DNA of 64,000 nucleotides from Metarhizium brunneum (Eukaryota; Ascomycota; Sordariomycetes; Hypocreales; Clavicipitaceae). The DNA is taken from the NCBI RefSeq assembly GCF_013426205.1, contig NC_089426.1, forward strand, positions 1,922,001 through 1,986,000, read 5' to 3'. Positions 9,420 through 20,476 of this stretch are shown here, piece after piece. Positions within the stretch are counted from its first letter, which is position 1. Each line of letters starts with the position of its first letter. Below the pieces are notes generated by a model that saw only the letters and a list, made by a program, of their open reading frames with translations, was not told the DNA's origin and searched no databases. The position numbers and the translations under genes are program-made.

Positions 9420-11846
9420 TTAATACGGCCGGGTGGTGGGTCGATAGCCGCCCGTCGACATCATGGGATTGTACCTGGCCGTCGGCGACGCCCACCGATC
9501 ATCATCATCATATACATCGTCCACGATATCCCGTCTGGACATTCTGCTCGAACATCTTGTCCCCCGTCGTTCTCCAAAGTCATCGTCGTATTCGTCATCC
9601 ACGATATCTCGTCGGGATGCTCTGCTCGGATATCTCTTCCCCCCTTGGAAGTCATCCTCTGCAGAGGGGTAATAGGGATCCCTGTCCCTCTTGTAGCTTC
9701 GTTCTCCGCGAAGATGGTCGGCGATGCGCACTTGCTCTAGATCGTAGGCCAAGTCGTCCAGCTGTTCCCGGTGGACAGCCTGTCTCACCCTGTGCGGGGG
9801 GACGGCCCGCGGGGAAGGGGGTTGCACGACCACGGGGCGGCTCTGCTGCTTGCCATCCTCCTTTCCCATCTGGTACCACCTCTGGAAGTACTCGAACGCG
9901 GGCTGCCGCGAGGAGGACGAGGTGGACGGCGGCGAGGGCGGCATGGCGTGGTCCTTGTGCTGCTTGGAATGCTGCCTCTGCGGAGGGGAGTCGACACCGA
10001 AGTGCTCAGGGCGGTCTCGACGGCCGTGACGGGGCTTGGACGGGGAGCGCCTGGTGCGGTGGTGCCGGCTGCCGGAGGCGACTGACGACTGGGGCGTTGT
10101 GTAGCCCCCTTCGTCGGAGGAGTAGCCGCTCTCGAAGGACGTGACGGAGTCCCGAGAGCTGCGTGAGCTGGGAGGGGATTTTGCGTAGGCCTGGTGGGCG
10201 CGCTGCTTGCCGCCGGGTCGGATGTCGCGGTTGGGTGTGAAGGGCCTCGGGTTGTGAGGCGTGTTGGAGCGACTTTGGTGGCCTGGACCCGGGGCCCTGT
10301 TGAGATTCCTGGGGATTTGAGGTACGGGTGGTGAAGGTCGTTGTTGTTGCGGGTGTTGCTGCTGCTGCGGTGGCATTTGGGGTGGCATGTGAGGCGGCAC
10401 TTGGGGCGGCATGGGCCTCGACGGTGGCTGCTGGTTTACTTGCGGCTGTGGTGCTGCTGGAGGCCGGGGAAATTGCTGGCCTTGGGGAGGGAAAGGAGGA
10501 GGAGGAGGTGGTGGTGGTGGTTGTTGACGGAATGGAGGCGATTGCTGTTGTTGGGGATGTTGCGGCGGGCGAGGTTGAGGTTGAGGTTGATGTTGCTGCT
10601 GCTGCGGCTGCGGCTGTTGCTGTTGCGCCGCTGGTCGAAACTGTTGTGGCATTGCTGGATTCGCATTCGTGTGCTGCTGCGCCGGTGGCATGTTCATTCT
10701 CGGCTGCTCCTGCTGCACCGTGTAAGCATCCGTCATGTTGCCCATGGGCATGTGATGCTGCTGCCCATGCCCCCTCGCAGTGGACGACTGCCTCTTCGGC
10801 ATTCGCTCCTCCTTCAGCATCTCAATCACATCCTCGTTTCTCTTGGGCACTCGTACAAAGTATGCCGTCACACTTGCCCTCTCATACTTCTTGTCCTGTT
10901 TCTTCTTGTCCCCCTGATACGCCTTGTCACTCCTGTACTCCCTGCTCCGACGATGTCCTTCATTGCGGTGTCTATCGTTCCTGTACTTCTCTGACCTCGA
11001 GCTATGTACATGATACAACGGATGACTCTCGTTAATCCGAGTAACCTTGCTCTCCAACTGCGCCAAGTGGTACTCATATCTGTCGTCGTCCTCACGATCT
11101 TGTAATTTTTCCTGGGCACGCTCAATCTGTTGCTGCACAACCTCTGGCAGTTTCTTCTTCTTAAGCATAACTCTATCGCCCCCTCTATCAAGCTCATACA
11201 CTCTGAGGGCTGCTGCTTGCTGGGAAATGTCCCTTTCTTCTCTATGCGTGGCGCATTGCCAGGTTGGCAGACATGGATAGCCCAGCTCATCCGTCGCATT
11301 TGGGCGTTGAGCCTTTTCCATACGCCAGACAACGTATGTTGAGAGCTTGTGGCGGGCGTCATCCTCGAACATATTTTCATTGCGGAGGTCGACGACGCCG
11401 TCCCAGGGTTCGCGTTTGCGGTGGCGTGGGGCCTGTTGGTTCATGTGTTGTTGTTCTTGTTGGTTTGGGCGTTGTTGGAAGTGCGAGGGCTGGCCTTGAT
11501 AGGCTTGGCCCTGGCTCACGTTTTGCAGAGGAACCTGGCCCATGCCGGGTTGTTGCTGCATCTGGGGATATTGATGCTGTTGTTGCTGTTGTTGTTGAGG
11601 AAATTGATCTTGTTGACGCATTGGATATTGTTGCGTGGGAATGGGTCCTGCTCCCCCCATGCCGGGACGAACTGCAGAACGAGGGACTGCACTCGGCATC
11701 GACTGTCCTCCCGCGTTGGTTCCATGGGGGCCGGCTGTTGCTGGCGGCGGAATGGGATTCGGTGCATTTACAGGACGGTTGCCGCCTCCTATGTTGGTCT
11801 GGGGGAATCCCGCCCGAGGGAACGATTCCATGTTTTGACTTGGCAA
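9420..11846 (-). CDS. Large glutamine/proline-rich protein of unknown function
   Basis: 808 aa, no intron needed. Not recognised as a named family. Residues 1-140 are Q/P/G-rich with a poly-Q run. Residues about 145-350 are the only non-repetitive part: a charged, probably helical region starting REPWDGVVDLRNENMFEDD, with a tryptophan-containing segment STYVVWRMEKAQ, a coiled-coil-like stretch (about 228-270) and an Arg/Lys/His-rich segment (about 285-325). Residues about 370-520 are extreme Q/P low complexity (poly-Q, poly-P). The C-terminal half is Ser/Arg/Pro-rich and ends with two copies of SRRDIVDD in 26-residue register (from residues 744 and 770). The composition suggests a nuclear or RNA-associated scaffold, possibly a transcriptional co-regulator; this is inference only. 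Long open frames on the opposite strand are produced by the CAG/CCN repeats. A second Met at residue 6 could also serve as start. Confidence 0.8.
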   Translation of the reverse strand: MPSQNMESFPRAGFPQTNIGGGNRPVNAPNPIPPPATAGPHGTNAGGQSMPSAVPRSAVRPGMGGAGPIPTQQYPMRQQDQFPQQQQQQQHQYPQMQQQPGMGQVPLQNVSQGQAYQGQPSHFQQRPNQQEQQHMNQQAPRHRKREPWDGVVDLRNENMFEDDARHKLSTYVVWRMEKAQRPNATDELGYPCLPTWQCATHREERDISQQAAALRVYELDRGGDRVMLKKKKLPEVVQQQIERAQEKLQDREDDDRYEYHLAQLESKVTRINESHPLYHVHSSRSEKYRNDRHRNEGHRRSREYRSDKAYQGDKKKQDKKYERASVTAYFVRVPKRNEDVIEMLKEERMPKRQSSTARGHGQQHHMPMGNMTDAYTVQQEQPRMNMPPAQQHTNANPAMPQQFRPAAQQQQPQPQQQQHQPQPQPRPPQHPQQQQSPPFRQQPPPPPPPPPFPPQGQQFPRPPAAPQPQVNQQPPSRPMPPQVPPHMPPQMPPQQQQHPQQQRPSPPVPQIPRNLNRAPGPGHQSRSNTPHNPRPFTPNRDIRPGGKQRAHQAYAKSPPSSRSSRDSVTSFESGYSSDEGGYTTPQSSVASGSRHHRTRRSPSKPRHGRRDRPEHFGVDSPPQRQHSKQHKDHAMPPSPPSTSSSSRQPAFEYFQRWYQMGKEDGKQQSRPVVVQPPSPRAVPPHRVRQAVHREQLDDLAYDLEQVRIADHLRGERSYKRDRDPYYPSAEDDFQGGKRYPSRASRRDIVDDEYDDDFGERRGTRCSSRMSRRDIVDDVYDDDDRWASPTARYNPMMSTGGYRPTTRPY

Positions 11847-14800
11847 GGTTTCACAGTTTTGGCGTTGTAGGGAAGATTTGCTGTCAAGTCGTTTTGAAAA
11901 GGGAGGTTCAGATGCCAGACTGTTGTTGCTTTGTTCTGTTGATGGTTGCTGGTGTAAGTTGAGCAGCGACGTGAATCAAGCAAGCCAGGCATCAAGTATA
12001 AGAACCAAGGGGGTTCCTACGCAGAGAGGCAGCAGAGCCTCTATCAAATGCCAACGGTATGTACCATCAAAAAGCCTGGCCCGGCGGACCAAGTGAGGCG
12101 GCTGCATTTGGCCAAACAGGGGAGCCGGCAGGTTGAGCTCGGCATGGCAAAGCTGTCAAAGATGGTGGTGACGAGAATACCAAGTGTCAAGTGTGCCTAG
12201 GTGCAACACAATGGCTACATTGGCTCGGTGTAGGATGCAAGCAGCTGAGCAATTTCTCACATAGCCTCGTTGGACAAAAGCTGCGGAGAGGGGAAGAAAA
12301 AAGGGCTTGGTCAATACGCCAGCGCTGGATGTGAAAGCAAGGCCGCGTGTGTTCAATTTCCCAATTCGGCGATTCGGCTTACACGATGCATCTCAGCACG
12401 CCACCTTTGCTTCGGAGCAGAAAGCAGGGGCAAAAAAACAAGAGCGATTTTAATTCTATACAGAAAAATGTCTCAGTGTCTCAGCACAGTCGATCTGTAT
12501 ATTTATTTGATGACACTGTCAGCGTTACCGAAACAATGCATCTGGCGCAGGCAACCACCGGCTGTGCATCACGGCGCCCGCCATCGCCACCTCCACGATT
12601 CGTCCGCGGTGAGGCGGCGTGCAGATAACCAGCGCCATTTATTTGGTCCAGCGCACCAATAATTCCGTCTACGAGTTGGGAGGATGAAGATGAAGATCGA
12701 CTATTACTTGAATGGTGTGCACTGGCACGGTCACCATTGGCCACGCACGAGGCGTACCCCAAACGACGTCAGCGGACAAGTGAACATGGGTACGCCTTTT
12801 TCTGGCGATTTGTTTTTTTACTTTGCTGGTCCTGGCATTGGCGTCATCAGCATGCAGATTTGCAATGGTAAGCCATTGTGTAATAATGCCCGTCGGTCCT
12901 TGGGCCCGAAGGTGTGTTGACCAAAAGGGATGGGATGGTGTTGCAGTGCAGTCGCGGTGAACGGGCTCAATGGCCACGCCAAAGACCGGAAATATGGCTT
13001 CGTGAGCATGTCACGACGGCGGCGAGGGCATTCGAAAGAGCGGTCTAAAGCCAAAATAACGTATATAACGTGGTGTGGTGGCGTTACAAATGCCAAAGCC
13101 GTTGCACTGCATTTCCTTCCTTTGTGCGTCTGAACGCCAATCACGAGAACCATGTGTTTGTCACTCTGTCTCTGGTATGCGCGGCCATTGTTACACGATG
13201 CTCTTTTTTTTTTGTCTGGGGTTCAAACACTCTTGTGTTGATCGCCATGCAATATTCTCGAGATCGGCTGAGTGACGCATCGTTTGCATTGATGTATCTG
13301 GCGACTCGGTGGGCAACATTATGATGCAACATTGAAGGTGCAGGGTCGGCATGCCCAACTTGGCAGAAATTGTCTCGCAGGCCATGTCTCATATGGAATG
13401 AAAAAAAAAAAAAAAAAAGCGCCATGTCCAGTTTTACGTCACGTCTTGGATACAGTTCGTGTCGCTGCCTTGCAAGGAAGGGTGCATTAGACGAACCGTC
13501 GTGGATGCATGGCTGCTTTTGACGCCTCAATGTGCCTTGACGAGGACGTCGGAGAATGAGGCGGCCAGCATGAACCACCAACCAGCTTGAGTTCAATGTT
13601 GGCTTCGGAAGCGAAAATAAAAGGCTTGACCATGTGACGATGCTGCAGGGCACTTTGTACAATTCTTTTTTCCCCCTTTGTTACAAAAAAAGCTTGTTGG
13701 TGAAAATGCCGTGCGTCGTCCTGGGGAAACGGGTGTAACCTCGCAGTCCACTTTGTGCCAAGATGCCAAATAAAGTGCGAACAGCGAGCGCCGTACTCCG
13801 TATTCTGTGTTCCCACGACGCCGTGCGACCTCGTCTCTCCATGCAAGCTGGTGATAGACGTCTGACACTGAGGCTTGGGAAATCCGGCACCCCGGACGAT
13901 CCAGACAGCCCGTGGGTAGCAACCGGAGCAGCCCTCCGTACACGTCGAATTCCCCCGGTTGAAAATGAAGTCAAGTACGACTCGACGCATCTGTGTTGTT
14001 GAAATGCGGGCTCGAACCGGCATGCATGCCACTCTGTCTCTTGATACATACATATGGCCCCCCAAGACTAGTCGCAAGACGTCTGGTGACCTGCAGAGAC
14101 GAACACCGTGAGGCTTGTGTTGTCCCGTCACGTCAGGAAACAAGGCAGCGTTGATGTGACACTTGACGGAGCCGCACAGCCAGAAAAAAAAATAAGCCCA
14201 AGTTCCTGTCACTGATATTTGGAGGGTAGCATTCTGAATCTTGGCCCGTTACACACCAAGGCAAGGCACAAGACGACATCAGGCCAACACTCAAGGCCAA
14301 CATGGTCGTTTTCTTGCACCCCCAACATTGAATTGCATCCAAGGCATCAATGATGATTCTTACAGCACCTGAACCCCTCCTCCTCCAGAGTCTAGATGGT
14401 GTCCTTCAGCTCGCAAGCCACGAACCCTCGTCTCGTGTGTTGGCACTTCTGAGCCTTGCATCTTCTCGCGCCGCCTGCCTCACTTGTGCCTCACTTGACG
14501 CTTTAATGTTGCATTGATCTCCTGACATCACTCGACATCACTCGACAATTCACACCTACGTCGCCCGGCACCACAACTGCCAATGTGCCGACATCACAGC
14601 CCACATGTCGCCAACCCCGAGCGGACTGGAAGCAGCCTTATGTATCAATCGATGCCCTGCCCCCGCCCTGCCTTGTCTGCGCCTTCAATGTTGTTCTGGA
14701 ACATGCACCAAGGTCCAACCAAGGTCAATCAATCCCTTTGTGCGTCTGGCCTCGGTGTCTCGACCCCCCGCCTCGCCAAACCAATCGTCATTCGTGTCCA

Positions 14801-16901
14801 TGTCTCGTCAAAAACTCCGTCCTGTGCTACGTACCAAGAATGCACCCTCGCTGAGAAGCTTCACAACTGTCAAGATGCCCATTTGTCTTGTCGCGCGCGT
14901 CTCTCGCCATTGGCCGGCGTCGTGTCTCGTTCACCGGTCTCCCAGGCCATGCACGGCTGCAGCGGTCAAGAAGCAAGTCTCAGCCACGAGACTCTGGTCG
15001 GAACCTTGCCGAGCATATTTATTAGTGCTACTGTTGTTTATACTATTATTTTTCTAGTCTTTTTTACTCTTCTGTGCTCCGTGACAACGCATTGCTGCTT
15101 GATATCGGGCAAATCAGCAGAGATTCGCCACTGGGAAACTCGCACTTGGGCCGTCTCTTTGAGAGGCGCCCTCATCTCACAGCATTCAAGGCCGCATATT
15201 GCTACCATGCTTTTGGGTTGCTCTCTTCTGGCGGTAAGCAGTTATCAATACGTGAATTTTGCTGTTCGTCTTTGCGTGTTTCAGCAATCACTGCGTCATG
15301 TACCCGTCACGCGGCATGTCCTTTGCTGTGTCTGCGTCGGCCATCTCGCCACTTGTCTTGTGCCATGCTGCACGCCATTTCATGCGTAGCATCTGCGTTC
15401 AATGCCTTGGGTGCCGTATCCAATGCTCATCTTATATTGGTGGACTCGTCACTGTTTTTGGGAAATAATATGGTTACAGGGCCATCAGATATTTGCTTCT
15501 CATAAACAGCATCGAGGACATGACGTAGGCAGCTGCTTTCGACGCCCAGATATGCGCGTACATTTTCTCTGATATCGTCTTTCCTATGGTCGTCGTCTAC
15601 CACGGGGGAAATACCTCTCCACCCGCTCAAACACAATATGGCAAGGCCACGTCCGTCATGAGCTTTCAGTTCTTGGCATCTGTATAAAGATTTTGTCGCC
15701 TAGATGAAGCCATCTTCGCTGGAACAGGTCCAGGGGTGGTGAGTCTGTGGTGCTCGTCCGGTGGGCTCTGTAACCATCGAACTCTGGATGATTCATCAGA
15801 CACGGCTGTATTGCTTCTCCTGGTAAGTGTTTCTAGAGATACCATGTGGCCCATTTTGAAGCCATGAGGTCGACTTGATCACGACCCTGCGTCTTCTTCG
15901 TATTCACTCACTTTCATCACCGCCAAGGGCAACCGGTAAAGTAGCCAGCGCACAATTCCAGATAAAATGGCACAACTAACTTTCTGGACCAAGTGAGGCC
16001 CTCATAGGGTTGCCTATGGTTAAATTGACAAAATATCAAGTCGGTGTTGCCGAAATAAACGAAGCCGCGGATAGATCCAGCCTTGACGCTAGATGCGGCC
16101 ATGGTTGAATCAAGCGTGCTTCTGGAAATAAGGGTTGAAGTACGAATTGCGCCAGTATAGCATGGGTGAGAACAAAGTTCGGTCAGACTTTGAACTTTTT
16201 TTTTGTCCGATGATCAGTCGGGCGTTTGAGTGGACTACCACTTGCACATTACCTGACCGACGGGATGTATGATGTGTCGACTGGGTTTGAATTCGAGTTT
16301 CCGGGACGTTGTTGCATCCAGAACCGCATGTTGTATCTGGTGGAATTTCGTGTCAATTACGGAGTACTCCCTACGATGTCAGAGGTCGAGATGCAATAGT
16401 GGCATCCATGCAGAGCATATCAGACACTTGTTGGATCACAGATTGGCGATGCATAAAATAAATGTACGGGGTATCCACACCTTTGTTATAGATACCTACG
16501 TACCAAGTACCTCCACAGTGTTTTTAGGTACCTTCACGCGAATCAGTAGTTATTTAAATACAATCAGTTACATCGCCAGTACAGACGTAGTTAGTCATGG
16601 CCAGCCGCTTTCCAAAGCCAGTCGCGCGTTCCTGTAAAGTGCAACCCACATTACGCGTGCCCACGCCAACACCCGCGTCAACATGGGTGTGTCTAACCGC
16701 ATCTGCACGCTCATCATTGTCTTCAGTGTTCCCGCCTTCACGGCTCCAGTCATCTACGGCATGCTCTGAGTTTGCGAGCGCACCAGACCTCTTCTCGACC
16801 CAATTCCTGGGCCTTGGTCAGTTAGTCGGTGACAGCTTCTGCACCTCCCCCGCTCATGTCGATATCCTGCCAACACGCTGCGCCTTCTGCCCCCTCTGTT
16901 T
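11847..16901. other. Five-kilobase gene-free spacer between divergent Q/P-rich gene and PIF1
   Basis: No convincing coding region on either strand. The longest open frames (13487-14212 minus; 14583-15389 and 14605-15057 plus, mutually overlapping) show no domain or consistent codon use. Seen: an 18-A tract at 13401-13418, a T-rich stretch near 15005-15065, and a plus strand clearly richer in C and T than G over about 14340-15400. Two TACGGAGTA-type words lie at 13794-13802 and 16358-16366. The region is long enough to hide a non-coding transcript or long leader exons of either flanking gene. Confidence 0.55.
13401..13418. repeat. Poly(A) tract, 18 nt
   Basis: Uninterrupted run of 18 A on the plus strand inside the long spacer. 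No retroposed gene or target-site duplication was recognised next to it. Confidence 0.9.
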
Positions 16902-19519
16902 ATGACGGCTGGCATCACGAGTCTACCTATACGTGCCTCGCCGACCTCCCGCAGAGTACTGCACGGAGCACGCCAATTGGCCCATGTTCACATTCCCTCA
17001 CACGCCTGTCATACCGTGGCCAAGCCAATGTTGAACAGGGCTTCCCAGAAATTCCAGGACGCTGCCCCGACGTCGCGGCCGCGTCCAGCCTTGGCCAAGC
17101 AGCTCTTTCCGTCAAGCAGTCCCGGTTCTTCTATTGGCGACATTCGAGACCAGCTCAAGAAGCCAATATCGAGTAGCTCTGCGGCTGCATCTGCATCTGT
17201 GTCGGCGAGGACTGCACTAGACAATCGATCAGTCAATCTGGCACAAAATGGTCCCGGTCGAGCAGCCACGTCTAACCGCTCAATAGCTTCGCTATACTCG
17301 GCCCACTCAGATTCTTTCAAAACAGAACCGGCCTGTATCGACCTCACGGCAACCGATTGTCCCGCTGCGAAGAAGGTGCACGAGCCTGTTTATTTTGTGG
17401 AAGAAGACTTCAGCGACGACGATGCCCTTGACCTTGATTTTGAGGCGCCCCAGGCCCTCCCACGGCAGCTGATACCACCTGCAATGCAAGATTTGCCTCC
17501 AGCTACGCCGGCTCAAAAGGAGACAGTGATTCCGTGGTCCTCCTCGCCAGCATCGCACTTTTTGCCGCCAAATCCGCACCGGGCATTATCGGTTACCTCC
17601 AACACATCTCAAACTCCCTTGAAGCGAGAGTCATCTGGCGATGCCGAGATGATAGATCCTCCAATACAAAAGAAGGCAAAGAAGAGGGTTCTGCCTGCTA
17701 GTTTCCATAGGGATGCCGAAGCTGAAGAGCACGACGGCAGTTTGAAAACGCCAGCGCAAAAGACGAAAGCTCTTTGGGATTCAAGTGCTAGCGCCATAAA
17801 AGAACAGAAGAAACTACTGAAAACTCACAGAAACTCTCGTAACTCTGACCTTGAGCAAGATGTTGTCCCAGAGACCATGCATGATGTTGAAGAAAAGGCA
17901 TCCAAATCCGTTGCCATTTCTCTTAGCAGTGAACAAGCACACGTGGTTGACATGGTGGTGAACCAAAACCAAAGCGTCTTCTTTACTGGTCCCGCTGGTA
18001 CGGGAAAGTCTGTTCTTATGCGAGCCATTATCAGCGAGTTGAAAAAAAAGTACGCGAGAGACTCGGAGCGAATTGCGGTCACCGCCTCGACCGGTCTTGC
18101 CGCGTGCAACATTGGGGGCATAACCCTTCACAGCTTTGCTGGTAAGACGGCTTATACCGCATGTCACGATCATCATATTAACCTTTGGTAGGCATCGGCT
18201 TGGGCAAAGAAGCACCCCCGGCTCTAGTCAAAAAGATTCGGAGAAACCCCAAAGCCAAAAATCGATGGCTTCGGACAAAATGCCTCATCATTGATGAGAT
18301 ATCCATGGTTGATGGAGACTTGTTTGATAAGCTCTCCCAAGTTGGGCGCACAATCCGTAACAACGGCCGCCCCTGGGGAGGGATACAGCTGGTCATTACT
18401 GGAGATTTTTTCCAGCTCCCTCCGGTTCCAGATGCAGATAAGCGCGATTCCAAATTCGCCTTTGATGCCGCAACATGGAGCACATCAATAGACCACACCA
18501 TTGGATTGACGCAAGTTTTCCGCCAGCGCGATCCGGAGTTTGCTCGCATGCTCAACGAAATTCGAATCGGCAAAATCAGTGATCATACTGTGCAGGCGTT
18601 CAAGGCACTCTCCAGGCCTCTCAAATTTGAAGATGGTGTGGATCTTGCTGAATTATATCCGACACGTGCGCAGGTTGAAGGCTCCAACGAAAAGAGGCTC
18701 CGCGAGCTCCCAGGCAAAATTCACCGGTACGAGGCCCTAGACACTGGTGACCCAGCGGTTCGAGACAAGCTACTCATGAACATGATGGCTCCAAAGGCTA
18801 TCGAGTTGAAAATTGGCGCCCAGGTGATGCTCATCAAAAATTTGGATGAGTCCTTGGTGAACGGATCACTGGGCAAAGTGATTGCGTTTTCTGACGAAAA
18901 GACATTTGAAATGGGTGGTAACAACGCCTTCGATGAAATGACGGGCGACTCAATGGCCAAGGCTAGGCGAAAATTACAACCATTCAGCCGTGACTCTGGT
19001 ACGGACTCAAGCAGCCAACAATATCCAGTAGTACAATTCATCTCCACGGGAGGTGTCCCGCGCGTCATTCTCTGCCAGCCGGAGGAGTGGACAGTCGAGC
19101 TACCAAACGGTGAGATTCAAGCAAAACGAAATCAGTTGCCTCTTATCCTGGCTTGGGCGCTGTCCATTCATAAGGCTCAAGGCCAAACGCTGGAACGAGT
19201 GACTGTTAATCTTGGAAAAGTGTTTGAAAAGGGCCAGGCATATGTAGCCCTGAGTCGAGCTACCAGCCAGCATGGACTTCGCGTGTTGGGTTTTGAGCGA
19301 TCAAAAGTAATGGCACATCCAAGAGTCGTTGAATTTTATAGCAAGCTGTCTTCGGTGGACGACTCTGGGCCCAGAATGCCGCAGTCGATTGCTGAATTTA
19401 TTGCATGTAGGAAAGGCACAACAACAAGTCGACCAAATGGCAACGCTGGCAGTGCAAGGGAACGGGGACATATAGACTTGGACGAGGAGGAAGAAGCAAT
19501 GGCATCATATGGGTATTGA
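16902..19519 (+). CDS. pif1: PIF1-family 5'-3' DNA helicase
   Basis: ATP-dependent DNA helicase of superfamily 1B, known to act on G-quadruplexes, telomerase and mitochondrial DNA. Exons 16902-18141 and 18192-19519 are joined across a 50-bp intron (GTAAGA..TAG), giving 855 aa. The intron falls inside the PIF1 signature, which reads HSFAGIGLGKE after splicing. Helicase motifs: Walker A GPAGTGKS (363-370), TASTGLAA, Walker [16 protein letters not shown], motif [14 protein letters not shown], and the C-terminal [19 protein letters not shown] followed by AYVALSRA. The N-terminal about 330 residues are disordered and Ser/Ala/Pro-rich. The start is uncertain. From 16902 the first about 50 residues contain Arg/His/Ser and no acidic residues, as in a mitochondrial presequence. 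An in-frame ATG at 17028 ([10 protein letters not shown]) would remove it and give 813 aa. Both may be used. Confidence 0.92.
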
Positions 19520-20476
19520 TGGATTGTGTTTCGTCTGAGAGACGAAAAGTAAAGCGTTATTAGTCGGCGATCTCCGCTATGATTGATTATACGGACAAGG
19601 CATGTATAGCCGGAGTTTTGGTGCAATATACAATGGCCCTGTACAACGTTTTGCAGTGCATGGGTTTTGAGTGGGAAATCACACTGTATGTCTCCTCTAC
19701 ACTTGAATGATTGATTAATCCATTGAATAAAAAATGCCACTGCTAACTGGTGCATGTCAAGCAAGTACTCGCTCATGAACATGCTCACTAGTAACTACCT
19801 AGGTACTGTGTGGTGCCTGAATACAGGGCCCCACTGGAATCTTATGTCAGCATGGACCAGGGCTCGGCGGGCCCCTATCGATAAGAAAAGGTTGCTTCTG
19901 GCGTGAGTACCCGTCGGTGAGTGACCATTCAATCTGCACGCTCTGGCTGAACATCATTAAAGCACCAACCCAAGTGCACACGGTGTTCGACGGTTCTTCG
20001 GGGGAAAAAATTTTAATAATAAGCAGCCGCTTCAGCCCTATAAACCAGCAAACAGGACGATTCCACTTGATGCTCGTATGCGATCCGACTTCCATCGCGT
20101 CTAGTGCCAAATAACGCCAACACGACAGAATTTTGTCCCCTAGGCAACAACAGGATCGGCTTGTATAGCGCGCATCAGAAGCGGTCGAGGCAGTCGACAA
20201 ATCCCCAGCGTGCAGACGTTTGCCTAGCTACGTGGTCGAGCGTTTCGGAGAATTTGCCGCCCCCTCTCAGCGGCGTGCTGGAGAAACGAGTCAAAGAGGG
20301 CCGTGTATTACGAGGCGAGCGGACAAAGCCTCCCTATGATCGGTTGATCTGGGTGTTTGCTGACGCCGACGCTCTAAGGAGTTGTTATAGCGGCGCCAAG
20401 GAGGACGAGGGAGTTGTACCTCGGGTTTTCATGGGCGAGCGTTGCCTCTGAGCTGTCCACGCGACCGCCTGTGAAA
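19520..20476. other. Intergenic region, PIF1 to EDC3
   Basis: About 950 bp holding the PIF1 3' end and the EDC3 promoter/leader. It contains the palindrome TACCTAGGTA at 19796-19805. No supportable gene. Confidence 0.6.

Noticed and set aside
9281..11035. Long plus-strand open frames opposite the Q/P-rich gene (for example 9281-10144, 10328-11035)
   Set aside because: Their sequence is Val/Ala/Leu/Arg/Trp low complexity, the expected complement of CAG/CCN repeats in the minus-strand gene.
13990..14015. GGTTCGAGCCCGC on the minus strand, like a tRNA T-loop
   Set aside because: The flanking stem pairs only three of five positions and no acceptor, D or anticodon stem was found around it.
13487..14212. 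241-codon minus-strand frame
   Set aside because: Contains runs from homopolymer tracts, overlaps other frames of similar length and shows no domain or codon pattern.
14583..15389. 268-codon plus-strand frame
   Set aside because: Two different frames are open over the same bases, composition is that of C/T-rich leader DNA and no family resemblance is seen.
16597..16905. 102-codon frame as a first exon of PIF1
   Set aside because: It is in another phase and no convincing donor/acceptor pair joins it; Ser/Thr/Pro-rich sequence fits a leader.
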